Position numbers and translations under genes: made by a program. Under the pieces are notes generated by a model. It saw only the letters and a list, made by a program, of their open reading frames with translations, was not told the DNA's origin and made no database searches. From the NCBI GenBank assembly GCA_017642335.1, contig JAGCPF010000002.1:62001-126000 (forward strand): 64,000 nucleotides of DNA, given 5' to 3'. This document shows positions 28,160-35,622 of the stretch, one piece after another (positions within the stretch are counted from its first letter, which is position 1; every line of letters starts with the position of its first letter). This stretch comes from Fibrobacter sp. Lineage in GTDB: Bacteria > Fibrobacterota > Fibrobacteria > Fibrobacterales > Fibrobacteraceae.

Positions 28160-28890
28160 TCGTTACCTCGAGTGACTAAGGCGTAAACTTGTTCTTCCTG
28201 GGGTAGTGCATATTTATATATGTGTACCGCCGGGTCGTTTTCCAAGTGAACGATATTGTTGAAACTTTTTAGAGTGAGGAACATCCCGCCCTTCTTGAGT
28301 CCGGGTTGGGCACGTTCCCAGTCGTTTTCGAAAGTGGAGAGGGCGCGGCAGCTGATGAAGTCCAGGTCCGAAAGGCCGGAAGTCTCGAAGCGCTTGCCCA
28401 CGACAGTCAGGTTGGAAAGGTGCAGTTTTTCCTTGGCGAAGTTCATGAACTGCACTCGCATGTTGCGGGGTTCGACCGCGTAGAACTGGATTTCGGGCAT
28501 CACGATGGCGAGCGGGAAAACCGGGCAACCCGCACCTGCACCCATATCAGCCCAGCGTTTAGACGAGAGACGAGAGACGAGAGACGAGAGATTGTTTGAG
28601 GGTAAACCATTATTGGACGATGATTTTTCCCTCTCGTCTTTCGTCTGTAGGACCGCAGGTCCGTTCTCTCGTCTAATATATATATAGGGAATCAGCGAGT
28701 CGGCGATGTGGCGGCTGAGGATTTTTTCGGAATCCTTTGGCGAAATCAGGTTGCCGAACTGCTTGGTCTCCACCACCAAATCGGCAAAGTCATAGAGCCT
28801 GCCCAGCGTCTCTGCGGACAGCTGGACACCTTTCTCTGACAAAAATTGACAGAATATTTCCTGTTGCCTGGTATCTTCCGATGGTCTCAT
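28156..28890 (-). CDS. rsmG: 16S rRNA m7G527 methyltransferase RsmG carrying a repeat-encoded insertion
   Basis: 244 residues, versus about 207 in E. coli. The conserved segment HIADSLIPY aligns with HILDSL..., and the SAM-binding motif is present as WADMGAGAGCPVFPLAIV. Between them, residues about 72-111, lies an extra segment (TKDEREKSSSNNG then SSLVSRLSS) encoded by the family-A repeat element at 28558-28676. Without it the protein would be of normal length. The insertion sits in the loop before the SAM-binding strand. The gene is in the usual rsmG-parA-parB order; a parS site lies seven bases upstream of the start codon. Confidence 0.92.
   Translation of the reverse strand: MRPSEDTRQQEIFCQFLSEKGVQLSAETLGRLYDFADLVVETKQFGNLISPKDSEKILSRHIADSLIPYIYIRRENGPAVLQTKDEREKSSSNNGLPSNNLSSLVSRLSSKRWADMGAGAGCPVFPLAIVMPEIQFYAVEPRNMRVQFMNFAKEKLHLSNLTVVGKRFETSGLSDLDFISCRALSTFENDWERAQPGLKKGGMFLTLKSFNNIVHLENDPAVHIYKYALPQEEQVYALVTRGNE
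28558..28676. repeat. Family-A heptamer element inside rsmG, with inverted ends
   Basis: Left end TTTAGACGAGAGACGAGAGA (four clean units of GACGAGA), right end TCTCTCGTCTAA, so the two ends are inverted copies. Between them lie 41 bases of other sequence and the hairpin GGACC-GCA-GGTCC (28650-28662). The whole is open in the rsmG frame. Confidence 0.85.
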
Positions 28891-28896
28891 TAAGTA

Positions 28897-28912
28897 TGTT
28901 CCACGTGAAACG
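28897..28912. promoter_or_regulatory. parS site 1
   Basis: TGTTCCACGTGAAACG matches the parS consensus TGTTTCACGTGAAACA at 14 of 16 positions. It lies between rsmG and its upstream region, so ParB bound here could also affect rsmG-parAB transcription. Confidence 0.88.
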
Positions 28913-28965
28913 TCTTGTGGATATCTGACGTAACGTTTCCTAATTTAGAATATCTTACTAACAAA

Positions 28966-28985
28966 AAGGCCGCCGGAAATCCGGC
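28966..28985 (-). terminator. Terminator hairpin on the minus strand
   Basis: GCCGGA-AA-TCCGGC (28972-28985) is a perfect stem; on the minus strand it is followed by GGCC and a TTTTT run. It would end transcripts coming from the 29-32 kb genes before they enter rsmG. Confidence 0.6.
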
Positions 28986-29098
28986 AGACCGAAAATTTTA
29001 AAAATATTTGTGGATAATATTTTAGTAAATGTTGAAAGAATGTTGAATTTTGTGATTTCTCTATCAACACCGCCGACAGCGAAAAATAGGCCCAACTT

Positions 29099-29114
29099 TG
29101 TTTCACGTGAAACT
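29099..29114. promoter_or_regulatory. parS site 2
   Basis: TGTTTCACGTGAAACT, 15 of 16 bases matching the consensus. It ends one base before the stop of the pseudogene. Confidence 0.92.
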
Positions 29115-29804
29115 TTATCGGCCCACTTTTATAATATGCTCGTTCTTGGCGGGGCGGCCGAGGAGGTCGAATGGCTTTGATTATTCGCAGGATTACGTTT
29201 TGTTTGGATGAGGGTATCTCCCCTTGTTTCGTATTCGTAGGTCATCAAGGTTGTCCAGGGGGTTGCCGCTTGCATTTGGTGGTTGACGGAACATCTGTTT
29301 TCATTTTCGGAATCATGGACAGTTATAGGACTTCCGTCGTTTTCGAAAATGGTGTCGTTGACGATGTAGAACGAATATTCTTCATACAGGTTTTCTATTT
29401 TCGCCTTGAATGTTTAATGTTCTGTAATATAGAGAATCGTCTTTGAAATAGAATTCTGTCCTTTGAAATTCTTCCCCGTCTTTATAAAAATGGACAGTCC
29501 TGGAGTTTTCTTCTTTATCGGCTTTTACGGTTTCGTTGTAGACAATCATGCGCTGCGTAGTGGTATCTGGAGTGGTTTTATATTCTACGGCACTATCCAG
29601 ATAGTTGCCGGTTCTGTAATATTTAATGGATAAGGATTGCCCTTCGCCTTGGTCAGTATAAAGGCTATCGAGGATGTATCCTTCGTAATCCTTCTCGTAC
29701 ATGTCGTATTGACTTGCGACGTAAAGGTCAAATGTAGTCCGCAGGCAATCGAAAGCAAATGAATTCAATGCCATTAATCCAAGTATAATTAGCGTTCTTC
29801 TTAT
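29115..29804 (-). pseudogene. Frameshifted copy of the neighbouring secreted paralogue family
   Basis: The expected start is ATA (29802-29804), giving RRTLIILGLMALNSFA as signal peptide, so the start codon itself seems lost. The first frame runs to ...LNIQGENRKPV then stops; sequence matching the paralogue continues in a second frame (ENLYEEYSFYIVNDTIF, compare GNDTLF in the next gene), and the end FDLLGRPAKNEHIIKVGR, almost identical to the paralogue's end, is in a third frame. At least two frameshifts are therefore needed. A 130-residue reading from ATG 29774 to 29382 remains open. Confidence 0.75.
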
Positions 29805-29810
29805 TGATCT

Positions 29811-30590
29811 TTACCTGTTCACCTTTATAATATGTTTGCTCTTGGCGGGGCGACCAAGGAGGTCGAACTTTTTAACCTTTTCGGGGATGATTGCCGGGTG
29901 GAACTTGCGGTGGATTGCATCGGTCCCTCCTTTGCGACGGAACATGAAGTAAGTCATCACCTTGTGGTCTAGCCCATCTTCGATATAAGTCTTGCTCACA
30001 ATGACCCTGTCATTTTTAACTTCAGTATCGTAGCGGTACCAGGTGGTCACGTAGTTGTCGCGACTATCCTTCACATAGCAGGTGTTGGTGTCCTTCTCGT
30101 CGTTGACGATAATTTCGCTTTCAGAACGCCTGAAGAGGGTATCATTTCCCATGACATATATATTAGTGTACTTACCGGCTTCGTCGGTGCTGGTAATTGC
30201 CAGGGAGTCTCCGTCAAAGTAGATACTTATTGTGTCGCTCACTCCATTTGCCGATCCCATAATGGTCCAGTTATTTTCTACATGGTCGATATCGTAAACT
30301 ACCGAGTCAGGATTTATGGTAGTCTTGTATTGCCATTCCCCGTTGCGGAGATTCGCTTCGTAGGCGCTGTCGACTTTATCGCCGGTCCGATAGTACTTCA
30401 GGATATAGATGGAGTTCCCCCTGGTATTGGCAGTGCCTTTGTCTACATACATACTGTCAAATAGTAGTCCGTCAAAGCTCTTGTCGTAACCAGCGATTGT
30501 CGCCTGTTCATATTCAAAAACTGTATGGATGCAGTCGGCAAAGGACTGGGAGAATAATGCTAGGGCAAAAGTAAGGATGATTTTTTTCAT
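29811..30590 (-). CDS. Secreted protein of a local paralogue family
   Basis: 259 residues with signal peptide MKKIILTFALALFSQSFA. Motifs shared with its neighbours: DC near the mature N-terminus, LFDSMYVDKG, ILKYYRTGDKVDSA and NDTLFRRS, suggesting repeated antiparallel strands. The end KKFDLLGRPAKSKHIIKV resembles a short T9SS-type tail. No known family recognised. It is the only one of the three copies that clearly keeps the tail intact. parS site 3 lies just upstream of the start. Confidence 0.75.
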   Translation of the reverse strand: MKKIILTFALALFSQSFADCIHTVFEYEQATIAGYDKSFDGLLFDSMYVDKGTANTRGNSIYILKYYRTGDKVDSAYEANLRNGEWQYKTTINPDSVVYDIDHVENNWTIMGSANGVSDTISIYFDGDSLAITSTDEAGKYTNIYVMGNDTLFRRSESEIIVNDEKDTNTCYVKDSRDNYVTTWYRYDTEVKNDRVIVSKTYIEDGLDHKVMTYFMFRRKGGTDAIHRKFHPAIIPEKVKKFDLLGRPAKSKHIIKVNR

Positions 30591-30607
30591 GGCCGGAAAT
30601 ATAATAA

Positions 30608-30623
30608 TGTTTCACGTGGAACG
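30608..30623. promoter_or_regulatory. parS site 3
   Basis: TGTTTCACGTGGAACG, 14 of 16 bases matching the consensus with an intact CACGTG core. Between two paralogue genes. Confidence 0.82.
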
Positions 30624-30627
30624 TTAT

Positions 30628-31293
30628 TTATTGTTTGAAGAATATGGTAGTGTACTTGTCGCCGCCTTCGCAGGGTCCAGGGGGCTTGATATATATGCTG
30701 TGGTCGGGTTCCGTGATACTCAGGATTAGGGTGTTGTTCCTCTTTTCGAATTCGTAGGTGGTGATTTCTTTTCCGTTCACCTGGGTGCATCTGTTTTCGT
30801 TTTTCGGGTCGCGAAAGATTATCCAGTTCCTGGGGAGCCAGTTGTCGATTCCGTGGATGGTATCATTCTTGATGTAGGAGGAGTGGATCTGTTCCTTGCC
30901 TTTGACGATGGCGACGGAATCCTTTCCGCGGAAGACGGTGAAGTTGTCTTTCTTGTTCGGAAAAATCCAGTCGTACCTCATGTGCTTGCCTACCCTGGCG
31001 GAATCGACTTTCCAGTCAACCTTCGTGGTTTCCCTATATATATCATCCTGGCAGGCTTGAGTGAAGGTCATGCTGTCCAGGCGGTTTTGTGTCCAGTGGT
31101 ACTTGATGGTGGTGGCTATGGATTCCTGTTCCTGATGGAGACTGTCCGGGTTCATGCGGCCGGGAAGTATATAGAGGTTCAGGGACTCCGTCATGTAGTG
31201 CGAGGCGAAGTATTCGAACATCGGCCGGATGCAGTCGACGGCATGCGCATTTAAAGTTAGGAGAATGGAAATGAGGATGGTTCTTGAACTCAT
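30628..31293 (-). CDS. Secreted protein, second intact paralogue
   Basis: 221 residues, signal peptide MSSRTILISILLTLNAHA then VDCIRPMFEY, parallel to ADCIHTVFEY in the neighbour. It shares TIKYHWTQNRLDSM with KYYRTGDKVDSA but lacks the FDLLGRPAK tail, ending GDKYTTIFFKQ. Function unknown. Its ATG overlaps the VOC gene stop as ATGA, within a heptamer repeat. Confidence 0.7.
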   Translation of the reverse strand: MSSRTILISILLTLNAHAVDCIRPMFEYFASHYMTESLNLYILPGRMNPDSLHQEQESIATTIKYHWTQNRLDSMTFTQACQDDIYRETTKVDWKVDSARVGKHMRYDWIFPNKKDNFTVFRGKDSVAIVKGKEQIHSSYIKNDTIHGIDNWLPRNWIIFRDPKNENRCTQVNGKEITTYEFEKRNNTLILSITEPDHSIYIKPPGPCEGGDKYTTIFFKQ

Positions 31294-31309
31294 TGCTCAT
31301 TGCTCGTTG
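31289..31309. repeat. Short family-B heptamer array at a gene junction
   Basis: Three units CTCATTG, CTCATTG, CTCGTTG (reverse complement CAATGAG). The array encodes the last residues of the VOC protein (SNEQ), its stop codon and the start codon of the next gene. Confidence 0.65.
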
Positions 31310-31703
31310 CTGACAGCTCTATCCGGTTTCCTTCGGGGTCGAGGACGACACTTTCATAATACCCGTCGCCGGTAGTCCGGGGTTGTCCCACCACCTGGAT
31401 TCCGTCCTCGGACATTTGCTTGGTCAGCCGGTCCACGTCTTCTTTTGATCCGACGGAAAAGCAAAGATGGGTAAAACCGAGATGTTCCACGTGAAACATA
31501 GTTGAGGTCTGGGCGTCCTTTCCTATGTCGGGGCGATGCATGACTTCGAGGCGGGTGCCGCCTTCGAAGGTGACAAACCGGCTCGTGAATTGTTTTGCCG
31601 GATTGTGGTAAAGTGGGTGGACTACCCCGCCGAAATACTTCCGGTAGAATTCGCAGACCTTGTCGATGTCATTGACCCAGATGGCTACGTGTTCGATCTT
31701 CAT
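31290..31703 (-). CDS. VOC-family (glyoxalase/bleomycin-resistance fold) protein
   Basis: 137 residues. It begins MKIEHVAIWVNDIDKVCEFY and ends with VVLDPEGNRIELSA; His5, Glu in RLEVMHR, His in GFTHLCFS and Glu in NRIEL give the usual metal-ligand pattern. Closest in style to lactoylglutathione-lyase-like proteins; the substrate is not determinable. Odd points: parS site 4 is inside the gene and encodes MFHVEH, and the final codons and stop come from a heptamer array. Confidence 0.85.
   Translation of the reverse strand: MKIEHVAIWVNDIDKVCEFYRKYFGGVVHPLYHNPAKQFTSRFVTFEGGTRLEVMHRPDIGKDAQTSTMFHVEHLGFTHLCFSVGSKEDVDRLTKQMSEDGIQVVGQPRTTGDGYYESVVLDPEGNRIELSATSNEQ
31483..31498. promoter_or_regulatory. 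parS site 4, inside the VOC gene
   Basis: TGTTCCACGTGAAACA, 15 of 16 to consensus, reading through codons for MFHVEH of the VOC protein. Confidence 0.92.
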
Positions 31704-31718
31704 GGGTGCCTAACATTA

Positions 31719-32042
31719 TTACTTCAGTTTCTTGCTGGGTAGCACGAAGCAGTCGGCGGCCGCTGGCTTGTCAGCGAGAATCGAAAAAACTACTCCCGTT
31801 GCGCAGAGCGAATTTATAAATATCGGACTATCTGTCAGATTCTTCTTTCTTGGAGTATGTGTCGGTTGGTCGTTGATTTTTAAACTATCGGCGGGCGCCT
31901 CCACATCATCATTATAGTCTACCTTGAATATCAGGGCACGGTCAATTTTTACGGAAGGGTCTTCCGACTTCTGGGGCAAGAGTTGTGCGAACGGCAGATC
32001 AAAAACAAGTAATATAATAGGTATGAGAATACGATATTTCAT
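31719..32042 (-). CDS. Small secreted protein, function unknown
   Basis: 107 residues with signal peptide MKYRILIPIILLVFDLPFA. Mature part is polar (LLPQKSEDPSVKIDRALIFK) with one hydrophobic segment near the end (INSLCATGVVFSILA). No known family. It is the last minus-strand gene before the switch to plus-strand genes at about 32 kb. Confidence 0.55.
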   Translation of the reverse strand: MKYRILIPIILLVFDLPFAQLLPQKSEDPSVKIDRALIFKVDYNDDVEAPADSLKINDQPTHTPRKKNLTDSPIFINSLCATGVVFSILADKPAAADCFVLPSKKLK

Positions 32043-32111
32043 ATCATCAATATAGATAATTTGTTTGTTGTCTCCCTAAAAAAAATGTTAAATTATGGGC
32101 AGGGTATTTTT

Positions 32112-32903
32112 ATGCAAAAGTTTTCACATAGCTATATGGTGGCCGGTCGCGATATGGACCTGGATTATCGGATGTTGCCGATGGCTGCCCTGGCATATTA
32201 CGAGGACAGTTTCGCCCGTTATCTGGGTAGCCGGTTTCTTGCCGCTTTCGATATCCGGGCTCAGGGTTTGTACTGGATCATTTCCGAAATAGATATGCGG
32301 ATCGATGGAGAACTCCCCCCATGGTCCGAAAGCTTCGATGTTGAACTCTGGATTTCGGAAAAGTCTAGGATAAAGATTTATTGCGACTTCACCATGAGTT
32401 ACGGTGGCCGGGTCTTTGCCAGGGGGAACTGTTGCTGGATTGTCTTGGACAAGAACAGGAAGCGCCCTGCCGATACCAGGATCCTTGATGGTAAGGTTGA
32501 CCTCATCGAGGAACTTGCCGCCGGTGAACACCGGAAGTTCGAATGGCAGGCATCTGAAAAATTGATGAACACGCTCGAGCATCGCGTGGGCATGAACGAT
32601 ATCGACTTTAACCACCACATGAACAACAGGACGTACCTGGACTTGGCGGTGGCCTGCCATATGGAGAGTTCCGGTTTCGAAGATGCCGTGCGAAGAATCC
32701 GGGTGAAGTTCATGCAGGAATGTTTTGTCGGGGATGTTCTGAAGTGCCATGAATACGGACTGGAAGATAACTGTTTCGGCTACAGTTTGGAAAGGGATGG
32801 TTCCCCAGTCTGTCAGGTAATCCTGGAATTCGAGAAGAGGGTGCCGCGTGAACCTATCGAGGGGATGCCCCTGGCATTGCGTCTTGAACAGTTCAAACCG
32901 TAG
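32112..32903 (+). CDS. Acyl-ACP thioesterase (FatA-like)
   Basis: 263 residues from ATG 32112 (AGGG nine bases upstream); an in-frame ATG exists further up at 32061 but would add an unlikely leader. Double hot-dog fold: the first half has YYEDSFARYLG and IISEIDMRIDGELP; the second contains GMNDIDFNHHMNNRTYLDLA, matching the DxNxHxNN catalytic segment. It releases free fatty acids from acyl-ACP. Confidence 0.85.
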   Translation: MQKFSHSYMVAGRDMDLDYRMLPMAALAYYEDSFARYLGSRFLAAFDIRAQGLYWIISEIDMRIDGELPPWSESFDVELWISEKSRIKIYCDFTMSYGGRVFARGNCCWIVLDKNRKRPADTRILDGKVDLIEELAAGEHRKFEWQASEKLMNTLEHRVGMNDIDFNHHMNNRTYLDLAVACHMESSGFEDAVRRIRVKFMQECFVGDVLKCHEYGLEDNCFGYSLERDGSPVCQVILEFEKRVPREPIEGMPLALRLEQFKP

Positions 32904-32923
32904 GTGGTTTGTCGAGCAATATC

Positions 32924-33487
32924 ATGTTTCACGTGAAACTTTATCGCTGTATCCTTCCATACCTTCTTGTGCTGCTGATGGCATCTGCCTCATTTGCGGA
33001 TGAGTCGGAAGAAGAGGAAAAAGCAGGGGTTGACACGAACGAATCTGGATTTGAGTTGATTCCTTGGAGTGCATTTATCGGAGGTGGGAATGCCTTTATT
33101 GCAGGAGTTGACTGGGTGTTTGGTGATTATAGCTTTCTTTATGATTCCTTTCTCGATGATTCGTCTTCCGAACGGAAGGGTTCCTCGAAACAATTATGGG
33201 TCTGGTCTCTTCGAACTCAGGTACTTTGGACTTCTAGTTATGGTATTTACTTACAGCCTACAATACAATATTTATATGTAGGAATTCCTCTTTTAGGTTT
33301 ATTTAAAGTTTCGGTAGGTCCGGAAATAGGTTACAAGATAAAGAATGGTTTTGAATATGGTGGCTCAGCTCGTGTAGGCACATTCATTGATATTTTGAAT
33401 TTTGAAATAGGGTATTTGGTAAAGTCAGAAAGAATCTATATGAATATTATACTCAATATCCCTTCGGGGCTCAGAATTTGGACATGA
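32924..33487 (+). CDS. Secreted or outer-membrane protein whose start codon overlaps parS
   Basis: 187 residues. It begins [20 protein letters not shown], a signal peptide whose first five residues are encoded by parS site 5. Mature part starts acidic ([15 protein letters not shown]), then alternates beta strands: [20 protein letters not shown] and [20 protein letters not shown], consistent with a small beta-barrel. Markedly AT-rich compared with the following macrodomain gene. Family not recognised. Confidence 0.6.
   Translation: MFHVKLYRCILPYLLVLLMASASFADESEEEEKAGVDTNESGFELIPWSAFIGGGNAFIAGVDWVFGDYSFLYDSFLDDSSSERKGSSKQLWVWSLRTQVLWTSSYGIYLQPTIQYLYVGIPLLGLFKVSVGPEIGYKIKNGFEYGGSARVGTFIDILNFEIGYLVKSERIYMNIILNIPSGLRIWT
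32925..32940. promoter_or_regulatory. parS site 5, at a start codon
   Basis: TGTTTCACGTGAAACT, 15 of 16. The ATG of the gene is A32924 plus the first two bases of parS. Confidence 0.92.
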
Positions 33488-33497
33488 TGGAGGTTTT

Positions 33498-34004
33498 ATG
33501 ATAGAGATTGAAGTTGTCCAGGGAGACATCACGAAGCTTGCAGTGGATGCCATCGTGAATGCGGCGAATTGTTCTCTGCTGGGTGGCGGCGGTGTCGACG
33601 GAGCGATCCACCGGGCGGCGGGTCCTGATTTGTTGAGGGCGTGCATTCCCCTGAACGGTTGCGAGACAGGTAAGGCCAAAATTACTCCGGGGTTCAAGCT
33701 TCCGGCGAAGTTCGTGATTCATACTCCGGGACCAGTCTATCGGGATGGCCAGCACGGTGAACCTGCGCTTTTGGAATCTTGCTACAAAAGTTGCCTCGCC
33801 CTTGCCGAAGAGAACGATTGCGAGACGGTCGCCTTCCCTGCCATCTCGACCGGCGTGTACGGCTACCCCTGGGAGGAGGCTACCGAGATTGCCGTGAGGA
33901 CGGTCCGGAACTTCCCCGCACAGAAAATCAAGAAAGTCATCTTCTGTTGCTTCGGTACGGAGATGGAAAGGATTTATAGAGGAGTAGTAGGAAGTAGACA
34001 GTAG
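33498..34004 (+). CDS. Macrodomain protein (ADP-ribose/O-acetyl-ADP-ribose hydrolase type)
   Basis: 168 residues. MacroD/YmdB signature: [22 protein letters not shown] region near residues 18-38 (Asn and Gly-rich loop) and [18 protein letters not shown] near 114-131. It should bind ADP-ribose and remove it from proteins or hydrolyse O-acetyl-ADP-ribose. GGAGG precedes ATG 33498 at five bases. The last residues (VVGSRQ) and the TAG stop are encoded by a heptamer array. Confidence 0.92.
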   Translation: MIEIEVVQGDITKLAVDAIVNAANCSLLGGGGVDGAIHRAAGPDLLRACIPLNGCETGKAKITPGFKLPAKFVIHTPGPVYRDGQHGEPALLESCYKSCLALAEENDCETVAFPAISTGVYGYPWEEATEIAVRTVRNFPAQKIKKVIFCCFGTEMERIYRGVVGSRQ

Positions 34005-34013
34005 GAAGTTGGT
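33986..34013 (+). repeat. Family-D heptamer array (AGTAGGA)
   Basis: Four units: AGTAGGA, AGTAGAC, AGTAGGA, AGTTGGT. It covers the 3' end of the macrodomain gene and provides its TAG stop at 34002-34004. Confidence 0.6.
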
Positions 34014-34316
34014 TTGTCATTCGCAGGCGCATGACTCGTCGGCTCAGCCATGCCGAAACGCAAGCGTTTTGGCGTGGCATTCGCCTTGCTTGTCATTGCG
34101 AGCCGAAGGCGAAGCAATCTCTAGGTCTGAGGTCGGCACTTCGTGCTTTTGAGGAATTAGTTTTGAGGTCGGGGCTAAAGCCCCTCTGAGCAGTCAGCGA
34201 TGAGTAATGAATCTACAGGAATCATACTCATACCTCACCGCTCATCGCTCATACCTCACCGCTCATTGCTCATAGCTCACTGCTCATCGCTCATAGCTCA
34301 TCGCTCGCTGCTTACA
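34014..34316 (+). repeat. Dispersed REP-like repeat followed by a family-B heptamer array
   Basis: 34024-34122 matches, in opposite orientation, the sequence at 63899-64000: CAGGCGCATGACTCGTCGGC and on through the hairpin AAACGC-AA-GCGTTT to GTCATTGCGAG...GAAGCAATCTC. Two more hairpins follow: GCAC-TTC-GTGC (34136-34146) and GGGGCT-AA-AGCCCC (34171-34184). From 34227 to 34310 come twelve 7-base units of CTCATNG/CTCACCG type. No gene; small open frames here only translate the repeat. Confidence 0.85.
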
Positions 34317-34332
34317 TTTTTCCGCAAATGTC

Positions 34333-34378
34333 TTACTTTTGCAGAAAAATTATTGTATATTTATGCAGAATGCATAAA
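34333..34378 (+). promoter_or_regulatory. Promoter and operator of the relB-yoeB module
   Basis: TTACTT (34333-34338) and TATATT (34356-34361) are 17 bases apart. The -10 abuts a perfect inverted repeat, TTTATGC (34360-34366) and GCATAAA (34372-34378), separated by five bases, suited to autorepression by the RelB-type dimer. AAAGGAG follows, ahead of ATG 34393. Confidence 0.6.
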
Positions 34379-34392
34379 AAAGGAGATTAATT

Positions 34393-34668
34393 ATGGCCCA
34401 GACTACTATTTCAGCGCGTATCGATGCCGAGGATAAAGAGCGTTTTGATCGCTTTTGCAATAATGTGGGACTTTCCTCCTCTGCAGCAATTTACATGTTC
34501 ATCAAGAACGTCATCAACGAACACAGGATCCCCTTCGTGGTTCGTGAACCCGATGCTGTTTACAGCGCCAAGAATATGTCGGTTTTGGAGAAAAGTCTTG
34601 ATGAGTTGAATTCTGGTAAAGTTGTAGTGAAAACTATGGCGGAATTGGAGGCTATGGAGAATGGCTAA
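34393..34668 (+). CDS. RelB/DinJ-family antitoxin
   Basis: 91 residues. Ribbon-helix-helix N-terminus TTISARIDAEDKERFDRFCN followed by VGLSSSAAIYMFIKNV, then a flexible acidic C-terminus (LDELNSGKVVVKTMAELEAM) that would wrap the toxin. Overlaps the toxin start by eight bases. AAAGGAG precedes the start at eight bases. Confidence 0.9.
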   Translation: MAQTTISARIDAEDKERFDRFCNNVGLSSSAAIYMFIKNVINEHRIPFVVREPDAVYSAKNMSVLEKSLDELNSGKVVVKTMAELEAMENG

Positions 34669-34918
34669 AATTGCCTTTTCAGAACGTGCTTGGGCAGAGT
34701 ATTTGTATTGGCAAAGCCAGGACAAGAAAACTCTCAAGCGAATAAACCAATTAGTCAGGGATGTCGAGCGCTCGCCATTTGAAGGGATTGGAAAGCCAGA
34801 AGCGTTGGTCGGCAATTTGAGCGGCTTTTGGAGTCGTCGGATTGACGATAAGAATCGTTTGATTTACAGAATCAAGGGAGAGTTCATAGAGATTCTTTCT
34901 TGCAGGGAACATTATTAA
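34661..34918 (+). CDS. yoeB: YoeB/Txe-family mRNA interferase toxin
   Basis: 85 residues, the usual YoeB length. ERAWAEYLYWQSQDKKTLKR, then PFEGIGKPEALVGNLSGFWS, RRIDDKNRLIYRI and terminal SCREHY match YoeB, including the catalytic Glu, Arg and C-terminal His-Tyr. YoeB cuts mRNA in the ribosomal A site. Paired with the upstream RelB-type antitoxin; YoeB usually pairs with YefM, so this is a mixed RelB-YoeB combination, which is common. Confidence 0.92.
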   Translation: MAKIAFSERAWAEYLYWQSQDKKTLKRINQLVRDVERSPFEGIGKPEALVGNLSGFWSRRIDDKNRLIYRIKGEFIEILSCREHY

Positions 34919-34931
34919 TAGGAGAAATCAC

Positions 34932-35330
34932 ATGGAAGAAATCAAGAACTTCATCAAGGAATGCGGTGCCTATTTCCTCGCGACGGTCGACGGTGACCAG
35001 CCGCGCGTTCGCCCGTTCGGCACCATCGAAATTTTCGAGGGCAAGCTTTACATCCAGACCGGCAAGTCCAAGGACTGCTCGAAGCAGATCCAGAAAAACG
35101 GCAAGGTCGAAATCTGCGCCATGGACAAGACCGGTTCCAAGTGGCTCCGCCTGGCCGGCACTCTCGTCCGCGACGACCGCCGCGAGCCGAAGGTCCACAT
35201 GCTCGAGAACTACCCCGAGCTCAAGTCGATGTACTCCCCCGATGACGACAACACCGAGGTCCTGTACTTCAAGGATGCGACCGCGACCTTCTACTGTTTC
35301 ACGGAAGCGCCTCGCGTCATCAAGTTCTAA
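34932..35330 (+). CDS. Pyridoxamine 5'-phosphate oxidase-like flavoprotein
   Basis: 132 residues. FLATVDGDQPRVRPFGTIEI and LYIQTGKSKDCSKQIQKNGK are typical of the FMN-binding split-barrel family. Members include NimA-like nitroreductases and F420- or FMN-binding proteins; a true PdxH is longer, so vitamin B6 synthesis is unlikely. Thirteen bases after yoeB, with a good GGAG; GC-rich and likely a separate housekeeping gene. Confidence 0.82.
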   Translation: MEEIKNFIKECGAYFLATVDGDQPRVRPFGTIEIFEGKLYIQTGKSKDCSKQIQKNGKVEICAMDKTGSKWLRLAGTLVRDDRREPKVHMLENYPELKSMYSPDDDNTEVLYFKDATATFYCFTEAPRVIKF

Positions 35331-35521
35331 GAGCTTGTGCGGCTTGGTTTGAACCACCCCGATTGGTCGCAGATTATCCCGCCTGTGTGGATAAATTTGT
35401 AAACATACTATTAACAATTATAATAGTATAGTCAAATTTTAACCCCCATTAGTGGATAGATTTTGGATTAATTCGGAGTTTTTATCAACAAGCGCGAGTC
35501 GAGCGTGAACGGAAAAATCAT

Positions 35522-35537
35522 TGTTTCACGTGAAACC
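35522..35537. promoter_or_regulatory. parS site 6
   Basis: TGTTTCACGTGAAACC, 15 of 16 to consensus, in the gene-free region with the DnaA boxes. Confidence 0.92.
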
Positions 35538-35581
35538 TTTTGAAATAATCGCGCAAAAACAGATTATTTTTAAAAATATTT

Positions 35582-35622
35582 GGGACCATCCCGGGCAAAA
35601 TCTGCGGGATGGTCCTTTACTT
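35582..35622. terminator. Long perfect hairpin followed by T-rich sequence
   Basis: GGACCATCCCG (35583-35593) pairs perfectly with CGGGATGGTCC (35605-35615) around an 11-base loop, followed by TTTACTTTT. Likely a terminator for the PNPOx-like gene, or a structural part of the origin-like region. Confidence 0.6.

Larger units (their letters stand above)
28897..29069. other. DnaA-box cluster A: candidate origin segment
   Basis: Within about 150 AT-rich bases: TGTGGATAT (28916-28924, 8/9), a perfect TGTGGATAA (29009-29017) and CTATCAACA (29061-29069, 7/9), flanked by parS sites 1 and 2. It lies upstream of rsmG, where mnmG and the origin often sit in other bacteria. No dnaA gene is in the window. 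Confidence 0.35.

Noticed and set aside
34200..34436. 78-residue frame rich in SLIAHRSL
   Set aside because: Only a translation of the family-B heptamer array.
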